Source: Flavobacterium defluvii
Lineage (GTDB): Bacteria; Bacteroidota; Bacteroidia; Flavobacteriales; Flavobacteriaceae
DNA: 64,000 bases
NCBI RefSeq assembly: GCF_900129555.1
Contig: NZ_FQWC01000001.1
Coordinates: forward strand, 744,001 to 808,000
Reading direction: 5' to 3'
Both the position numbers and the translations under genes were made by a program. Under the pieces are notes generated by a model. That model was not told the origin of the DNA and made no database searches. It saw nothing but the letters and a program-made list of their open reading frames with translations. Shown in pieces: positions 47,297 through 56,478 of the stretch (position 1 is the first letter of the stretch; each line of letters begins with the position of its first letter).

Positions 47297-47351
47297 TATT
47301 TTAAATAAAATAATTAGGGCGTTTTAGATTTCCTAAATCAAAAAAACAAAA

Positions 47352-48743
47352 ATGAATACATTAATAGCTATAACAGGATTGGGTATTTTCTGCCTATTGT
47401 TTGAAATTCTAAATTTTAGAAAGGGCATTGTTCCGTTTACCATTTTGGGTTTATTGGGAGTTTTAGCACTTAATTTTTACGAATTTGGAACTACAGCAAG
47501 TTATTACAATAATATGGTTGCGGTAAATAAATTCTCTTCTGCATTCTCATCATTATTTATTATTTTAACCATTTTCCTTGTAGCGTTAAGCCATAATTTT
47601 TACGAAAATCACCAGACAAAAATTTCTGATTATGTTGCAATAAAAGTGTTTTTATTAGCTGGTGCTGTTGCTATGGTTTCTTTTGGAAACTTAGCAATGT
47701 TTTTCCTTGGAATCGAAATTTTATCTATCGCGTTATATGTTCTTGCAGCTAGCGATCGTTTAAATATTAAAAGCAACGAGGCAGGTATGAAATATTTCTT
47801 AATGGGATCTTTCGCATCTGGAATCATATTATTTGGAATTTGTTTGATTTACGGAGCTATGGGAACTTTTGATATTGCTGAAATTCACGAAAGCTCTTTA
47901 TCTGCTGAGTTACCAATCTGGTTTCCTATCGGAATGATTTTAATGACTATTGGAATGTTATTTAAAATTGCTGCAGTTCCATTCCACTTTTGGGCTCCGG
48001 ATGTTTATGAAGGTTCTCCTGCTTTAACAACTGCTTTAATGAGTACTTTGGCAAAGGTTGTTGCCATTGCTACATTATATAAATTAGCAGAAGGATTAAA
48101 TTTAATTCCGTCATTAGAAAATCAGGATCTTTCAAACACATTTATAAACGTTGTACTTACCATTTCAATTGCTTCTATGACGGTTGGTAATATCATGGCG
48201 CTGCGTCAGGTAAATGTAAAACGTATGCTGGCATTCTCTGGAATCTCTCACGCAGGTTTCATGTTAATGACATTTTTAACAATTGCAACTTCTGCGGGCA
48301 TTCTTTTATATTACACTGCTGCTTATGCTTTAGCCGGAATCGCTGCTTTCAGCGTTATTCTGTATGTTTGTAAAAATCAGGATAATGAAGATATCACAAA
48401 CTTTCATGGTTTAGGAAAAACAAATCCGCTTTTGGCAGCAATCTTAACGGGTTCATTATTGTCTATGGCCGGTATTCCGATTTTCTCAGGATTTTTTGCA
48501 AAATTATTCTTGTTTGATCAGGCACTTCACGCTGGTTATGTAGCAATCGTAATCGTAGCCGTAATTAACTCTATTATAAGTGTTGGATACTATTTCAAAT
48601 TAATTTTGGCAATGTATTCAAAAGAACCAAACGAAGAGCGTACAGGAAAACCTTTTCTTATTTATGCGGTAGCTGTAATTTCTATTGGTTTAAATATCGC
48701 TTTAGGTTTATTCCCTTCATTAGTTTTAGATTTATTGAACTAA
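47352..48743 (+). CDS. nuoN: NADH-quinone oxidoreductase subunit N
   Basis: This 463-residue antiporter-like subunit is equivalent to ND2. Motifs are FFLGIEILSIALYVLAASDR, VPFHFWAPDVYEGSPALTTA and NVKRMLAFSGISHAGFMLM. It is the last nuo gene and is followed by a hairpin terminator. Confidence 0.97.
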   Translation: MNTLIAITGLGIFCLLFEILNFRKGIVPFTILGLLGVLALNFYEFGTTASYYNNMVAVNKFSSAFSSLFIILTIFLVALSHNFYENHQTKISDYVAIKVFLLAGAVAMVSFGNLAMFFLGIEILSIALYVLAASDRLNIKSNEAGMKYFLMGSFASGIILFGICLIYGAMGTFDIAEIHESSLSAELPIWFPIGMILMTIGMLFKIAAVPFHFWAPDVYEGSPALTTALMSTLAKVVAIATLYKLAEGLNLIPSLENQDLSNTFINVVLTISIASMTVGNIMALRQVNVKRMLAFSGISHAGFMLMTFLTIATSAGILLYYTAAYALAGIAAFSVILYVCKNQDNEDITNFHGLGKTNPLLAAILTGSLLSMAGIPIFSGFFAKLFLFDQALHAGYVAIVIVAVINSIISVGYYFKLILAMYSKEPNEERTGKPFLIYAVAVISIGLNIALGLFPSLVLDLLN

Positions 48744-48764
48744 AATTCAAACTAAAAAATATAC

Positions 48765-48797
48765 AAATCCATCAAGAGTTATTTTGATGGATTTTTT
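48765..48797 (+). terminator. Terminator of the nuo operon
   Basis: AAATCCATCA and TGATGGATTT pair around an 11-nt AT loop, followed by a T-run. Confidence 0.85.
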
Positions 48798-48872
48798 ATT
48801 TTATAACACTTTCAAAAGAAAAATTCATGTTAAAAATTATGGTTTAACCCTGTAGACTTCGAAAAAACTCCA

Positions 48873-48880
48873 TATATTTG
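48873..48880 (+). promoter_or_regulatory. Promoter -7 element of the Bax-inhibitor gene
   Basis: TATATTTG matches TAnnTTTG, 23 nt before the ATG. The -33 element is not evident. Confidence 0.45.
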
Positions 48881-48903
48881 AATTCACTAAAAGCATTAAA
48901 ATT

Positions 48904-49677
48904 ATGGCCTTTAATTCAAAAAATCCTTTTTTAAGTAACAAGCGTTTTTCGTCAAATGCTGTTTCTAGAGCTGAAGAAGTACACGAAGCAAAGATTATTG
49001 ATTACAATCAGGAAATGACTTTGTCTGGTACGATTAATAAAACAGCTATTTTATTTTTAATTCTATGCGGTGCAGCTATGGTAACATGGTGGATGGCATT
49101 TAACGGAATGAATATTATACTTCCTGCTATTGGTGGTGCAGTCATTGGATTTGTTTTAGTCCTTATCTCGGCATTCAGACCACAAGCTTCACCATATCTG
49201 GCTCCGGGTTATGCCTTATTTGAAGGACTATTTATTGGTGGTATTTCTGCAATATTCGAAGCTAGGTTTCCTGGAATTGTTATGAATGCTGTAGGAGCAA
49301 CTTTGGTAACATTTTTAGTATGTTTAGGTTTATATAAATTTAAATTTGTAAAAGTTACAGAACAATTTAAATCAATCGTGATTGCTTCTACTCTTGCAAT
49401 TGCAACATACTATTTAATTTCCTGGCTGGCTTCTTTAGTTTTTAACTTCACACCTGTTCATTATGGAAATGGAATGATGAGTATCGGAATAAGTGTTTTT
49501 GTAATTGTTATTGCTGCTTTAAACCTGTTTTTAGATTTTGATCAAATTGAGCAGGGAGTTCAGCAAAGAATGCCAAAATTCATGGAATGGTACGGCGCAA
49601 TGGGATTAATGATTACATTGGTGTGGCTGTATATTGAATTTTTACGATTATTGGCAAAACTTTCTAGTAAAGATTAA
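48904..49677 (+). CDS. Bax inhibitor-1/YccA family membrane protein
   Basis: This 257-residue inner-membrane protein has a short charged N-terminus and about seven helices. It matches the bacterial YccA/BI-1-like family in length, with a conserved acidic ending of the sixth helix region (LNLFLDFDQIEQGVQQRMPK). Members interact with the FtsH protease or act as pH-sensitive calcium leaks; which applies here is unknown. It is monocistronic with its own promoter and terminator. Confidence 0.88.
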   Translation: MAFNSKNPFLSNKRFSSNAVSRAEEVHEAKIIDYNQEMTLSGTINKTAILFLILCGAAMVTWWMAFNGMNIILPAIGGAVIGFVLVLISAFRPQASPYLAPGYALFEGLFIGGISAIFEARFPGIVMNAVGATLVTFLVCLGLYKFKFVKVTEQFKSIVIASTLAIATYYLISWLASLVFNFTPVHYGNGMMSIGISVFVIVIAALNLFLDFDQIEQGVQQRMPKFMEWYGAMGLMITLVWLYIEFLRLLAKLSSKD

Positions 49678-49697
49678 TTTTTTAATTTTTTTAATAC

Positions 49698-49727
49698 AAA
49701 GCCTTTTTGAAATTCAAAAAGGCTTTT
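49698..49727 (+). terminator. Terminator after the Bax-inhibitor gene
   Basis: AAAGCCTTTTTGAA and TTCAAAAAGGCTTT form a 14-bp stem, followed by T residues. Confidence 0.92.
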
Positions 49728-49921
49728 TTTATGATTTATATTTTTCATAATAATCCTTAACCTGAAAAAACAGAGGTGTAAAAATGTTTTTTTTTTACAA
49801 AAATAAATATTTAACAAAAATAGATCCTAAAGTTATAAAAATAAAAAAATTAGAATATACCTACTATTACTTTCTTCAAAATGTCAATAAAATCAACTAC
49901 TTCAGATGAAATATTTTAACA

Positions 49922-50055
49922 TGTAATAAATTACAATTTGTGCAATAAATTACATTTTAATCAAAATATAGTGTATTATTTTTTCATATATATGTTTTTT
50001 AGATAAAATAAATAAGAATATATAAATTTTGTATAAATTCGTGTAATCGATTACA
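49922..50055. promoter_or_regulatory. Three TGTAAT-NN-ATTACA operator-like palindromes
   Basis: TGTAATAAATTACA at 49922-49935, TGCAATAAATTACA at 49941-49954 and the perfect palindrome TGTAATCGATTACA at 50042-50055. The first two centres are 19 bp apart; the third is 101 bp further on. They probably bind a dimeric regulator of the pectate lyase gene. Confidence 0.7.
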
Positions 50056-50120
50056 ATTTTAATGTAAACGATGAACATACAAAACCACAAAAAACATTAT
50101 TATATCTAACTTGAACAATT

Positions 50121-52946
50121 ATGAAAAAAAACTTACTTTTTCTGACTATGTTTTTAATCGCTTTTCAGACATGGTCGCAGCAGATTAACGAAGCAAGCGG
50201 ATGGCTGGAATCTGCATTTGTAAAATGGCAGCCTGTGATTAATGCTCAAACTTATAATGTGTATTATACCGGAGAAGGAATTGTAGACAAAAAAATTGAT
50301 GATCAACTTATTAGAAGTTATGGTTCATACTTTCGTGCTGACATTCCAGGTTTAAAAGCGGGATCATACATTGTAAAAATTAAACCCGTAATTTCTGGTG
50401 TGGAAGGAGCAGGAACCACTACAGGTTCAATAATAGTTGCTGCACAAGACAGAAACGGGTTTGCATTTGAAGGCGGCAGAGTGCCCGGCGGATATAAAGC
50501 TGATGGAACCCCAAAGGACAATGCGGTGATTCTTTACATTACTCAAAACACAAAAAACACAATTTCTATGAATATTACGGGTGCGAGTTCAAATCCGTGT
50601 ATTGGTTTACAGAATATCTTGTACGCAATTAAAAAAGGAAAAGATACACGTCCGTTTATCATTAGGATTATCGGAAACATAACCGATATGACCGTTATGG
50701 AAGGTGGTGATGTTGTTATAGAGAATGCAAATAACGCATCCAGTTATCTTACTATTGAAGGAATTGGAAATGACGCTGTCGCGAATGGCTGGGGTGTACG
50801 TCTAAAATCAGCATCCAATATTGAAGTGAACAATCTTGGTTTTATGAACTGTGATAGCACAGCAGGAGATAATGTGGGAATGCAGCAAAATAATGATCAT
50901 ATTTGGGTTCATAACTGCGATTTGTTTTATGGAAATGCAGGAAGTGATGCCGACCAAATAAAAGGTGACGGGGCATTGGATAATAAATCTTCGACATATA
51001 TAACATTGTCTTATAATCACTTTTGGGATAATGGAAAAGCCAGTCTTTTAGGTTTAAGCGAGGGAACTACAACTGGTTTGTATATAACTTATCATCACAA
51101 TTGGTTTGACCATTCTGATTCACGTCATCCACGTGTTCGCTACTATTCTGCTCATATTTACAACAATTATTATGATGGAAATTCTAAATATGGCGCAGGA
51201 TCTACAGAAGGTTCATCTTTATTTATAGAAGGAAATTATTTCCGTAACAGCAAACATCCAATGCTTACTTCACTTCAGGGAACTGATATTTGGGATGAGG
51301 CTAATCAAGTAAATAATGCGGGAACTATGGGAACTTTTTCTGGTGAAGCTGGTGGAACAATCAAAGCCTATAATAATATTTTTGATGCATCGAATGGAAC
51401 TAATAACATGCGTTTTGTAGCTTATAATGACCCAAATCCTTTGTATAATATCTCAGGAAAAATAAGTTCATTAACCGATTTTGATGCTTATGTTGCCACC
51501 ACAAGAGGAGAAATTGTAAGCAGTACCATTAAATCTAAATCTGGCGCAAATTCATACAACAATTTTGATACCGATGCCGCATTATATGTAAAAAACTTAG
51601 TTATTGATCAGCCAGCCACAGCCAAAACAAAAGTAACTCAATATTCCGGTCGTGTTTCCGGCGGTGATCTAAGATGGACATTTAACAATAGTACAGACGA
51701 TACTTCTTCACTTGTAATTACAGCACTAAAATCTGCACTTACTAATTATACAGGAAATCTGGTTTCGGTTCAGGGTGAAGCAAATTCAGCAGGTTCTCAA
51801 ACTTTAACGTCGACTGGAAATAATAATCAAACAGTTACAAGCGGAACTGCAATTGCTTCAATTGTATTTACGTGGGGAGGAGATGCAACTGATGCGACCG
51901 TAACTGGTTTACCAGCTTCTGGATTGGCTTTTGTAAAAAACACATCGACTAAAACAATTACTATTAACGGAACTCCTACTGCAACAGTAACTTATTCTAT
52001 TGCTACTACAGGAAGCGCTGGAACACCAGCTACAGGATCTGGAACGATAACAGTTAATGCGGCAGGAACTCAAACTTTAACATCTACGAATAACAATAGT
52101 CAAGCGGTAACGAGCGGAACTGCTATAAACACTATTATTTTTACCTGGGGCGGAACTGCAACAGATGCAACAGTTACTGGATTACCAGCATCCGGATTAT
52201 CTTTTGTAAAAAATACTTCTGCAAAAACGATTACTATTTCTGGCACTCCAACTGCAACTGTTTCTTATTCTGTAACAACAACAGGAACAGGAACTGCTGC
52301 AACTGCATCAGGAACGATAACTGTAAATTCCGGAAGTTCAGGAAGCGAAATTCACAATTTCACTACATCTGGAAAAACAAGCAGTTTTTATACTATAACG
52401 GGAAATCTTTCAACCACAAAAGGAACGGTAACTTACAACGGTTTAACTCTTACTCAGTGTTTAAAAATTGAATCTTCTACAAGTATTACTTTTACAACAA
52501 CACAAACAAGTACGTTAACGCTGGTTTTTGTTGAATCTGCGGCAACCATAAAAGTAGATAATGTAGATAAAATAGCTTCTGGCGGAATCGTAACGATATC
52601 ATTGGCAGCAGGTAGTCATACAATTACCAAAAAAGATACTGCTAATTTATTCTATATGAGTATTGTTTATAATACCGGAACTCTTAAAATGACTAAAGAA
52701 GAAGCTATTGCAGATAAGGATTCAAAAGTTCTTATATATCCAAATCCGGTATCAAACACATTGTATATATCTGATCCAAATTTAAAATTAGAGAAAATTT
52801 TAATCTATAATATTTCTGGAGTTCTGGTAAAAACTGCTGAAAAAGGAAACGAAGCGATTGATATAAATCAACTATCGACTGGAACTTATTTGGCTAAAAT
52901 TTTTACTACAGATGGTTCATACAACCAAATTATTATAAAAAAATAA
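50121..52946 (+). CDS. Secreted pectate lyase (PL1-like) with repeat modules and T9SS sorting domain
   Basis: This 941-residue protein has a signal peptide ([20 protein letters not shown]), a fibronectin-like N-terminal domain (about 22-110) and a PL1-type parallel beta-helix. Beta-helix motifs are [37 protein letters not shown] and [10 protein letters not shown]. Two near-identical modules of about 90 residues follow (each with [13 protein letters not shown]), then a beta-sandwich region. The end ([17 protein letters not shown] to IIIKK) is a type A type IX secretion sorting domain. It probably cleaves pectin or polygalacturonate outside the cell by beta-elimination. Confidence 0.9.
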   Translation: MKKNLLFLTMFLIAFQTWSQQINEASGWLESAFVKWQPVINAQTYNVYYTGEGIVDKKIDDQLIRSYGSYFRADIPGLKAGSYIVKIKPVISGVEGAGTTTGSIIVAAQDRNGFAFEGGRVPGGYKADGTPKDNAVILYITQNTKNTISMNITGASSNPCIGLQNILYAIKKGKDTRPFIIRIIGNITDMTVMEGGDVVIENANNASSYLTIEGIGNDAVANGWGVRLKSASNIEVNNLGFMNCDSTAGDNVGMQQNNDHIWVHNCDLFYGNAGSDADQIKGDGALDNKSSTYITLSYNHFWDNGKASLLGLSEGTTTGLYITYHHNWFDHSDSRHPRVRYYSAHIYNNYYDGNSKYGAGSTEGSSLFIEGNYFRNSKHPMLTSLQGTDIWDEANQVNNAGTMGTFSGEAGGTIKAYNNIFDASNGTNNMRFVAYNDPNPLYNISGKISSLTDFDAYVATTRGEIVSSTIKSKSGANSYNNFDTDAALYVKNLVIDQPATAKTKVTQYSGRVSGGDLRWTFNNSTDDTSSLVITALKSALTNYTGNLVSVQGEANSAGSQTLTSTGNNNQTVTSGTAIASIVFTWGGDATDATVTGLPASGLAFVKNTSTKTITINGTPTATVTYSIATTGSAGTPATGSGTITVNAAGTQTLTSTNNNSQAVTSGTAINTIIFTWGGTATDATVTGLPASGLSFVKNTSAKTITISGTPTATVSYSVTTTGTGTAATASGTITVNSGSSGSEIHNFTTSGKTSSFYTITGNLSTTKGTVTYNGLTLTQCLKIESSTSITFTTTQTSTLTLVFVESAATIKVDNVDKIASGGIVTISLAAGSHTITKKDTANLFYMSIVYNTGTLKMTKEEAIADKDSKVLIYPNPVSNTLYISDPNLKLEKILIYNISGVLVKTAEKGNEAIDINQLSTGTYLAKIFTTDGSYNQIIIKK
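51787..52335 (+). repeat. Two tandem module repeats inside the pectate lyase gene
   Basis: Two roughly 270-bp units encode modules that share CAAACTTTAAC, ACTGATGCGACCG-like and AAAACAATTAC-like blocks; for example [13 protein letters not shown] occurs in each. They are recent duplicates of an immunoglobulin-like putative linker or carbohydrate-binding domain. Confidence 0.8.
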
Positions 52947-52969
52947 TCATTAAAAATATTTAAAAAAAG

Positions 52970-52995
52970 AAAGGCTTCCAAAACCGGAAGCCTTT
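52970..52995. terminator. Bidirectional terminator between pectate lyase and aldehyde dehydrogenase genes
   Basis: AAAGGCTTCC and GGAAGCCTTT form a 10-bp stem with a 6-nt loop between convergent genes. Confidence 0.85.
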
Positions 52996-53002
52996 TGTCT
53001 TT

Positions 53003-54556
53003 TTATAAATCAAATTTAATTCCTTGTGCCAAAGGAAGATTTGTAGTATAATTAATCGTATTGGTTTGACGTCTCATATAAATTTTCCAGGCATCAGAAC
53101 CAGATTCACGTCCGCCGCCGGTTTCTTTTTCACCACCAAAAGCACCGCCGATTTCAGCTCCTGAAGTTCCAATATTTACGTTTGCGATTCCACAATCAGA
53201 ACCTGTAACAGATAAAAATCTTTCAGCTTCTCTCAAATTGTTTGTCATAATTGCAGAAGATAATCCCTGTGCAACTCCATTTTGAATTTCGATAGCATTA
53301 TCTACATCCCCAGAATATTTAATCAAATATAAAACGGGAGCAAAAGTTTCGTGCTGTACAATAGCAAATGAATTTTCAGCTTCGGCAATTGCTGGTTTTA
53401 CGTAGCAGCCACTTTCATAACCTTCTCCAGAAAGAACTCCGCCTTCAACCAAAATTTTTCCACCTTCGGCTACAACTTTGTTTAAAGCCACAGCATATTG
53501 TTCAACAGCATGCGTATCAATAAGCGGCCCAACGTGATTTTTTTCGTCAAGTGGATTTCCAATTCGTAATTGTTTGTAAGCAGCGACAAGCGCCTCTTTT
53601 ACTTTATCATAAATACTTTCGTGAATAATCAATCTTCGGGTCGAAGTACAACGTTGTCCGGCCGTTCCAACAGCTCCGAAAACTGCTCCAATTACAGTCA
53701 TTTTTATATCAGCATCCGGAGTCACAATAATGGCATTGTTTCCTCCTAATTCTAATAACGATTTTCCTAATCTTCCGGCAACAGTTTGTGCTACAATTTT
53801 ACCCATTCTGGTAGAGCCTGTTGCAGATATTAACGGAATACGAGTATCTTTTGTTAACAATTCTCCTATTTTATAATCTCCGTTTATTAAGCAAGAAATT
53901 CCTTCCGGAAGGTTGTTTTCTTTAATAACCTGAGCAATTATATTTTGACAGGCAATTCCGCAAAGAGGTGTTTTTTCAGAAGGTTTCCATACGCAGACAT
54001 CTCCCGAAATCCATGCCAAAGCCGTATTCCAAGACCAAACCGCAACCGGGAAATTAAATGCCGAAATGATTCCAACAACTCCCAATGAATGATATTGTTC
54101 ATACATTCTGTGTCCTGGTCTTTCAGAATGCATCGTTAATCCGTGTAACTGGCGCGACAATCCAACAGCAAAATCGCAGATGTCGATCATTTCCTGAACT
54201 TCTCCATAACCTTCCTGCAATGATTTTCCCATTTCATAGGAAACCAATTTCCCAAGAGCTTCTTTATTTTGACGTAATTTTTCTCCAAACTGACGCACAA
54301 TTTCACCACGCTGCGGGGCAGGAATCAACCTAAAAGTTTTAAAAGCTTCTGTTGCAGAACGCATAACTTTTTCATAATCTTCAAGTGTTGAAGTTTTTAC
54401 AGATGCAATTAGTTTTCCGTCTACAGGAGAAAAACTATCTAAAATTTCCCCTGATGAAAAGTTCTCTACTCCCGTTGAAGTTCCTTCGTTAATTAGTTTA
54501 ATTCCCAGTTTTTCCAGAGCTTCATTCATGCCAAATTGTGATGCTATTGTTGTCAT
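53003..54556 (-). CDS. Aldehyde dehydrogenase, ALDH7 (antiquitin/AmaB)-like
   Basis: This 517-residue NAD(P)-dependent enzyme has the active-site Glu in LLELGGNNAI, the nucleophile Cys in GTAGQRCTSTRR and the cofactor motif GSTRMGK. The wording EMGKSLQEGYGEVQEMIDIC and ending GGGRESGSDAWKIYMRRQTN fit the ALDH7 group, which oxidises 2-aminoadipate 6-semialdehyde in lysine breakdown. The start at 54556 (MTTIASQFG) is preferred over 54631 because a likely promoter lies in between. The substrate is inferred. Confidence 0.85.
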   Translation of the reverse strand: MTTIASQFGMNEALEKLGIKLINEGTSTGVENFSSGEILDSFSPVDGKLIASVKTSTLEDYEKVMRSATEAFKTFRLIPAPQRGEIVRQFGEKLRQNKEALGKLVSYEMGKSLQEGYGEVQEMIDICDFAVGLSRQLHGLTMHSERPGHRMYEQYHSLGVVGIISAFNFPVAVWSWNTALAWISGDVCVWKPSEKTPLCGIACQNIIAQVIKENNLPEGISCLINGDYKIGELLTKDTRIPLISATGSTRMGKIVAQTVAGRLGKSLLELGGNNAIIVTPDADIKMTVIGAVFGAVGTAGQRCTSTRRLIIHESIYDKVKEALVAAYKQLRIGNPLDEKNHVGPLIDTHAVEQYAVALNKVVAEGGKILVEGGVLSGEGYESGCYVKPAIAEAENSFAIVQHETFAPVLYLIKYSGDVDNAIEIQNGVAQGLSSAIMTNNLREAERFLSVTGSDCGIANVNIGTSGAEIGGAFGGEKETGGGRESGSDAWKIYMRRQTNTINYTTNLPLAQGIKFDL

Positions 54557-54592
54557 TGTAACTTTTTTAGTTAAAATTGTTATATTTTTTCG

Positions 54593-54621
54593 TAAAGATA
54601 TTATTTTAGAATTAATTTCAA
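54593..54621 (-). promoter_or_regulatory. Probable promoter of the aldehyde dehydrogenase gene
   Basis: On the minus strand TTG (54621 to 54619), 18 nt, TATCTTTA (54600 to 54593), one mismatch from TAnnTTTG. Confidence 0.5.
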
Positions 54622-54738
54622 ATGAATTCAATTATTAAAAACAAAGTAAATTTAGCGTTATTTTATAAGTATTAACGCAAACTGATGGCTAATTATTCAG
54701 TAAAAATGGTGAAATTTGTATTCTCAAAATTTTAAAAT

Positions 54739-55698
54739 ATGAACTTTTTCCGCCTCCTTTTACTTTGTTTTCTTCTGATCTCTTTTAATGCATTTTCTCA
54801 AAAAGAACAAAAAACTTCTTTTCAGGTTGTTCCTTTGGGAATAAAAGGCGGAATTGACGAAAAAAATCTTTCGGCTTATTTATTGGCGCCAGTAAACACA
54901 AAAGATTTTATTTGCTTGGATGCAGGAACTATAAATACAGGAATAGAAAAAGCTATTGAAAACAAAACTTTTAAAGTATCGACAAGCGAGGTTTTAAAAA
55001 AATATATAAAAGGATATTTGATTTCGCACGCACATTTAGATCACGTTTCGGGACTAATTATAAATTCTCCGGCAGATTCTTCTAAAACTGTTTATGCAAC
55101 AGAAAAATGTATGGAAATGATGGAAAACCATTATTTTAATGATCAAACCTGGGCAAATTTTGGAGATAAAGGCGTAGGATTTCCATTGAAAAAATATCAT
55201 TTTCAAACTTTAAATGTAAATGAAGAAACGCCGCTTTCGAATACAACAATGACGGTTAAAGCTTTTCCTTTAAGTCATGTTAATCCTTTTGAAAGTACTG
55301 CATTTTTAATCAAAAATGACGATAATTATGTGCTTTATTTAGGAGATACCGGACCTGATTCTGTTGAAAAAAGCGATAAACTAAAAACTCTATGGACAGC
55401 TGTTGCTCCTTTAGTTCAAAGTAAACAACTTAAAGGCATTTTTATCGAAGTCTCTTTTCCAAATGAGCAGCCGGATAAATTCTTATTTGGTCATTTAACT
55501 CCAAATTATTTAATAAAAGAACTTCATATTTTAGAGGATTTAGCCGGTAAAGGTTCCCTAAATAATTTCAAAATTATTATTACACATTTGAAACCGCCAG
55601 CTAAAAATATTGCTAAAATTAAACAGCAGTTGAAAAGTCAAAATGATTTAGGATTTAAGATTATTTATCCTGAACAAGGGAAAAGATTTGAGTTGTAA
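54739..55698 (+). CDS. Class II 3',5'-cyclic-nucleotide phosphodiesterase, exported
   Basis: This 319-residue metallo-beta-lactamase-fold enzyme has a signal peptide (to FNAFSQ). The class II phosphodiesterase signature is LISHAHLDHVSGLI, with metal ligands His97, His99, Asp101 and His102, plus later metal ligands in FPLSHVNPFESTAF, LYLGDTGPDS and ITHLKPP. It is related to yeast PDE1 and Vibrio CpdP. It probably hydrolyses cyclic AMP or other cyclic nucleotides in the periplasm, perhaps for scavenging. Confidence 0.85.
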   Translation: MNFFRLLLLCFLLISFNAFSQKEQKTSFQVVPLGIKGGIDEKNLSAYLLAPVNTKDFICLDAGTINTGIEKAIENKTFKVSTSEVLKKYIKGYLISHAHLDHVSGLIINSPADSSKTVYATEKCMEMMENHYFNDQTWANFGDKGVGFPLKKYHFQTLNVNEETPLSNTTMTVKAFPLSHVNPFESTAFLIKNDDNYVLYLGDTGPDSVEKSDKLKTLWTAVAPLVQSKQLKGIFIEVSFPNEQPDKFLFGHLTPNYLIKELHILEDLAGKGSLNNFKIIITHLKPPAKNIAKIKQQLKSQNDLGFKIIYPEQGKRFEL

Positions 55699-55727
55699 AA
55701 ACTTAGCTTTATGTAAGTTTATTTTTA

Positions 55728-55735
55728 TAAATTTG
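55728..55735 (+). promoter_or_regulatory. Promoter -7 element of the ParE-like gene
   Basis: TAAATTTG matches TAnnTTTG, 19 nt before the ATG. No good -33 TTG was found. Confidence 0.4.
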
Positions 55736-55754
55736 TAGATATTTCGAATTTATA

Positions 55755-56042
55755 ATGAAGATTATTTGGTCTAAAAAAGCAGAGTACAACTTTGATACTA
55801 TTGAGAATTATCTTAAACATTTTTGGTCACCGCTCATAGCTCAAAAATTCATCAAGGATATTTTACACATAATAAGTTTGCTGGAAAATAATCCTTCGCT
55901 TGGAAAATATAATCCAAAATTGAAATGTCGAAGTATTGTCATTTCGAGAAATGTTACATTATATTATGAAGCTACACAAGATTATATCGAATTGATTGCT
56001 TTTTATAACAATCGGCAAAAACCAATAGATATATTTATATAA
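55755..56042 (+). CDS. ParE/RelE superfamily toxin-like protein
   Basis: This 95-residue basic protein has the ParE/RelE fold pattern. It has an N-terminal strand and helices (KIIWSKKAEYNFDTIENYLK, then FIKDILHIISLLENNPSLGK) and C-terminal strands (CRSIVISRNVTLYYEATQDY, IELIAFYNNRQKP). ParE toxins block gyrase; RelE toxins cleave mRNA. No antitoxin gene lies directly upstream, which is the usual order. The opposite-strand HTH gene overlaps its 3' end by 8 bases and is the likely antitoxin. Confidence 0.8.
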   Translation: MKIIWSKKAEYNFDTIENYLKHFWSPLIAQKFIKDILHIISLLENNPSLGKYNPKLKCRSIVISRNVTLYYEATQDYIELIAFYNNRQKPIDIFI

Positions 56043-56346
56043 GATTTCTTCTCTTCAGTTTAGCCAACATTTCTTCATGCGTTATAAAGTCTCCATTTTT
56101 TATATCTAACTTTCCTTGCTCAATATCCGCCTTCAATTCTAAAATATAATTTTCTTCAGGAGAAAGAATTTTTGCAATTGAAAGCATTTCATCAGGAGTA
56201 AATGAATGTGTTTTCAATTTTCTGTAAAACGTTGGACTCGAAATACCAACTTTTTCAATAATATAATTTCTCTTATAAGTTGATTTATCAATTAAACCCT
56301 CAATATTTTCTAATATATTCTTATATGCAATAATTTCTTGTATCAT
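56035..56346 (-). CDS. HTH protein, probable antitoxin of the convergent ParE-like toxin
   Basis: This 103-residue protein has a central helix-turn-helix (NYIIEKVGISSPTFYRKLKT). Its C-terminal tail, DIKNGDFITHEEMLAKLKRR, resembles the toxin-binding end of ParD/RelB-type antitoxins (typically xxGxxxTHEEVMAELKK). The start at 56346 (MIQEIIAYK) is preferred over 56379 because a 17-bp palindrome with a promoter box overlaps the longer version. It converges on the toxin gene with an 8-base overlap of the 3' ends. The pairing is inferred. Confidence 0.65.
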   Translation of the reverse strand: MIQEIIAYKNILENIEGLIDKSTYKRNYIIEKVGISSPTFYRKLKTHSFTPDEMLSIAKILSPEENYILELKADIEQGKLDIKNGDFITHEEMLAKLKRRNLI

Positions 56347-56356
56347 TTTTATCTGT

Positions 56357-56393
56357 TTTTTGTAATATATTTGACACAAATATATTACAAAAA
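56357..56393. promoter_or_regulatory. Perfect 17-bp inverted repeat, likely operator/promoter of the HTH gene
   Basis: TTTTTGTAATATATTTG (56357-56373) is the exact reverse complement of 56377-56393, with ACA between. Each arm contains TATATTTG, so a -7 box is present on both strands. The position just before ATG 56346 fits an autoregulatory site. Confidence 0.75.
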
Positions 56394-56426
56394 TGATACA
56401 AAAAAAACACTCTTTAACATAATAAT

Positions 56427-56460
56427 AAACCCGACAGGTTTTAAAAACTTGTCGGGTTTT
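56427..56460. terminator. Terminator hairpin, AAACCCGACAG family, second copy
   Basis: AAACCCGACA pairs with TGTCGGGTTT around a T/A-rich loop and lies just past the stop of the dioxygenase gene. It is nearly identical to 14207-14239. Confidence 0.8.
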
Positions 56461-56478
56461 AAATTGAGATTAAAAAAA

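Larger units (their letters stand above)
49678..50120. other. Regulatory region upstream of the pectate lyase
   Basis: This 443-bp gap holds the Bax-inhibitor terminator and three TGTAAT-NN-ATTACA sites, the last near the expected transcription start. No coding frame of note is seen. Confidence 0.65.

Noticed and set aside
51787..52335. DNA direct repeats as a possible mobile element
   Set aside because: They are in frame and encode duplicated protein modules of one secreted enzyme.
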